Below, piece after piece: positions 5,014-5,424 of a stretch of DNA of 5,424 nucleotides. This DNA is from Akkermansiaceae bacterium UBA2367 (GTDB taxonomy: Bacteria; Verrucomicrobiota; Verrucomicrobiia; Verrucomicrobiales; DEV007), in NCBI GenBank assembly GCA_002344525.1, contig DDTJ01000081.1:29185-34608 (forward strand). Direction: 5' to 3'. Numbering within the stretch: the stretch's first letter is position 1; each line of letters begins with the position of its first letter. The notes beneath the pieces are model-generated. The model was not told where the DNA came from and did no database searches. It saw only the letters and a list, made by a program, of their open reading frames with translations. A program made the position numbers and the translations under genes.

Positions 5014-5424
5014 ATGAAGCGCTACCGCAAGGCCTGAAACGGAGGCGGCCTGTTCAGTGCCATCGAGCATGAGCGGGCCATCGGCCAAAAGGCCACTGGC
5101 ATCCTCAAGCTGCGCGACCTCATCCCTTGGGAGGGCTTCCGCCCACTGCTCGGAGAGCTCGCCGGCTACGACGAGCGGGACTGGAGCAAGGGAGGCAAGC
5201 CGCCGTTCGACCCCGTGCTGATGTTCAAGGTGCTGGTGCTGCAAAAGTTCCACGGACTCAGCGACGACGCCACCGGGGAGCAGATCCTCGACCGCACCAG
5301 CTTCAAGAGCTTCCTGGGGCTTCGCATCGGCGACGACATCCCGGAGGCCAAGACCATCTGGGGCCTCAAGCAGCGCATCGAGGCGGAGGGGCGCGAGGGT
5401 GGGCGCCGCCTCTTCGAGGCCTCC
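5014..5424 (+). pseudogene. IS5-family transposase, N-terminal part with premature stop
   Basis: From ATG 5014 the reading is MKRYRKA, then UGA at 5035-5037. The same frame then continues without a stop to the window edge (NGGGLFSAIEHE..., IPWEGFRPLL at about codons 37-46, PFDPVLMFKVLVLQKFHGLS, then LDRTSFKSFLGLRIGDDIP and KTIWGLKQRIE). This is the DUF772-type N-terminal domain of IS5-like transposases. From family memory the start is normally MKRYRK followed shortly by NGGxLF, so the stop sits in conserved sequence as a single-base change. The catalytic DDE part is outside the window. No good restart codon follows before ATG 5221, which would lose most of the N-terminal domain. The downstream frame looks otherwise intact, so inactivation is probably recent. 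Stop-codon reassignment is unlikely, since three other genes here end in TGA at expected lengths. Confidence 0.8.

Larger units (their letters stand above)
4939..5424 (+). mobile_element. Left part of an IS5-like insertion sequence (runs off right edge)
   Basis: The element is recognised by its transposase. The left boundary is a guess: TTAA at 4939-4942 would fit the YTAR-type target preferred by the IS5 group, and GGGCACGTCTGGAAAC from 4943 would then be the left terminal repeat. The right end is outside the window, so neither terminal repeat nor target duplication can be confirmed. A perfect 7-bp stem, CCGAAGA (4964-4970) with TCTTCGG (4987-4993), lies in the leader before the transposase start. 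Insertion is next to the hairpin cluster and disrupts no recognisable gene on the left side. Confidence 0.5.

Overview
The window is GC-rich bacterial chromosome, most likely from Verrucomicrobiota or a close PVC-group relative. That placement is inferred from three things: high GC with strong G/C third-position bias, the subfamily of the DUF58 protein, and non-coding spacers carrying degenerate TTCGGATTTCG-type repeats and short perfect hairpins of a kind I associate with that group. No rRNA or single-copy marker gene is present, so the assignment is tentative.

Layout. (1) Positions 1-558 hold the end of a CRISPR array: a cut-off repeat at the left edge, six identical 37-nt repeats, seven unique spacers of 38-42 nt, and a last repeat whose 3' part has decayed. 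The decayed repeat and the ATTGAA-type repeat end both suggest that the leader, and any cas genes, lie off the left edge. (2) Positions 559-720 are non-coding and repeat-bearing. (3) Positions 721-3149 hold a two-gene unit, a MoxR AAA+ ATPase followed 29 nt later by a membrane-anchored DUF58/vWA-like protein. This is a common pairing in which the ATPase is thought to act on the vWA protein in envelope or maturation processes; the usual additional partners are absent downstream. (4) Positions 3127-3699 (minus strand) encode a 190-aa protein of unknown function, convergent with and overlapping the DUF58 gene by 23 nt. (5) Positions 3700-3962 are a divergent intergenic region with two more copies of the TTCGGATTTCG-type repeat, an 8-bp inverted repeat, and a hairpin/T-tract directly before the next start. 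(6) Positions 3963-4769 encode a calcineurin-like metallophosphoesterase of the YaeI/YkuE type with a twin-arginine signal. (7) Positions 4770-4938 are a non-coding cluster of three hairpins. (8) From about 4943 to the right edge lies the left part of an IS5-like insertion sequence whose transposase has an in-frame UGA at codon 8, so this copy is probably dead.

No new multi-gene system is visible. The most distinctive items are the CRISPR array, whose repeat can form two hairpins and which has no cas genes in view; the dispersed intergenic repeats, including a 20-nt exact match in opposite orientation 3 kb apart; the hairpin cluster at 4784-4899; and the nonsense mutation in the IS transposase. 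The genes fall into separate units: a MoxR-DUF58 operon, an uncharacterised gene, an exported phosphoesterase, and mobile or defence DNA at the two ends.
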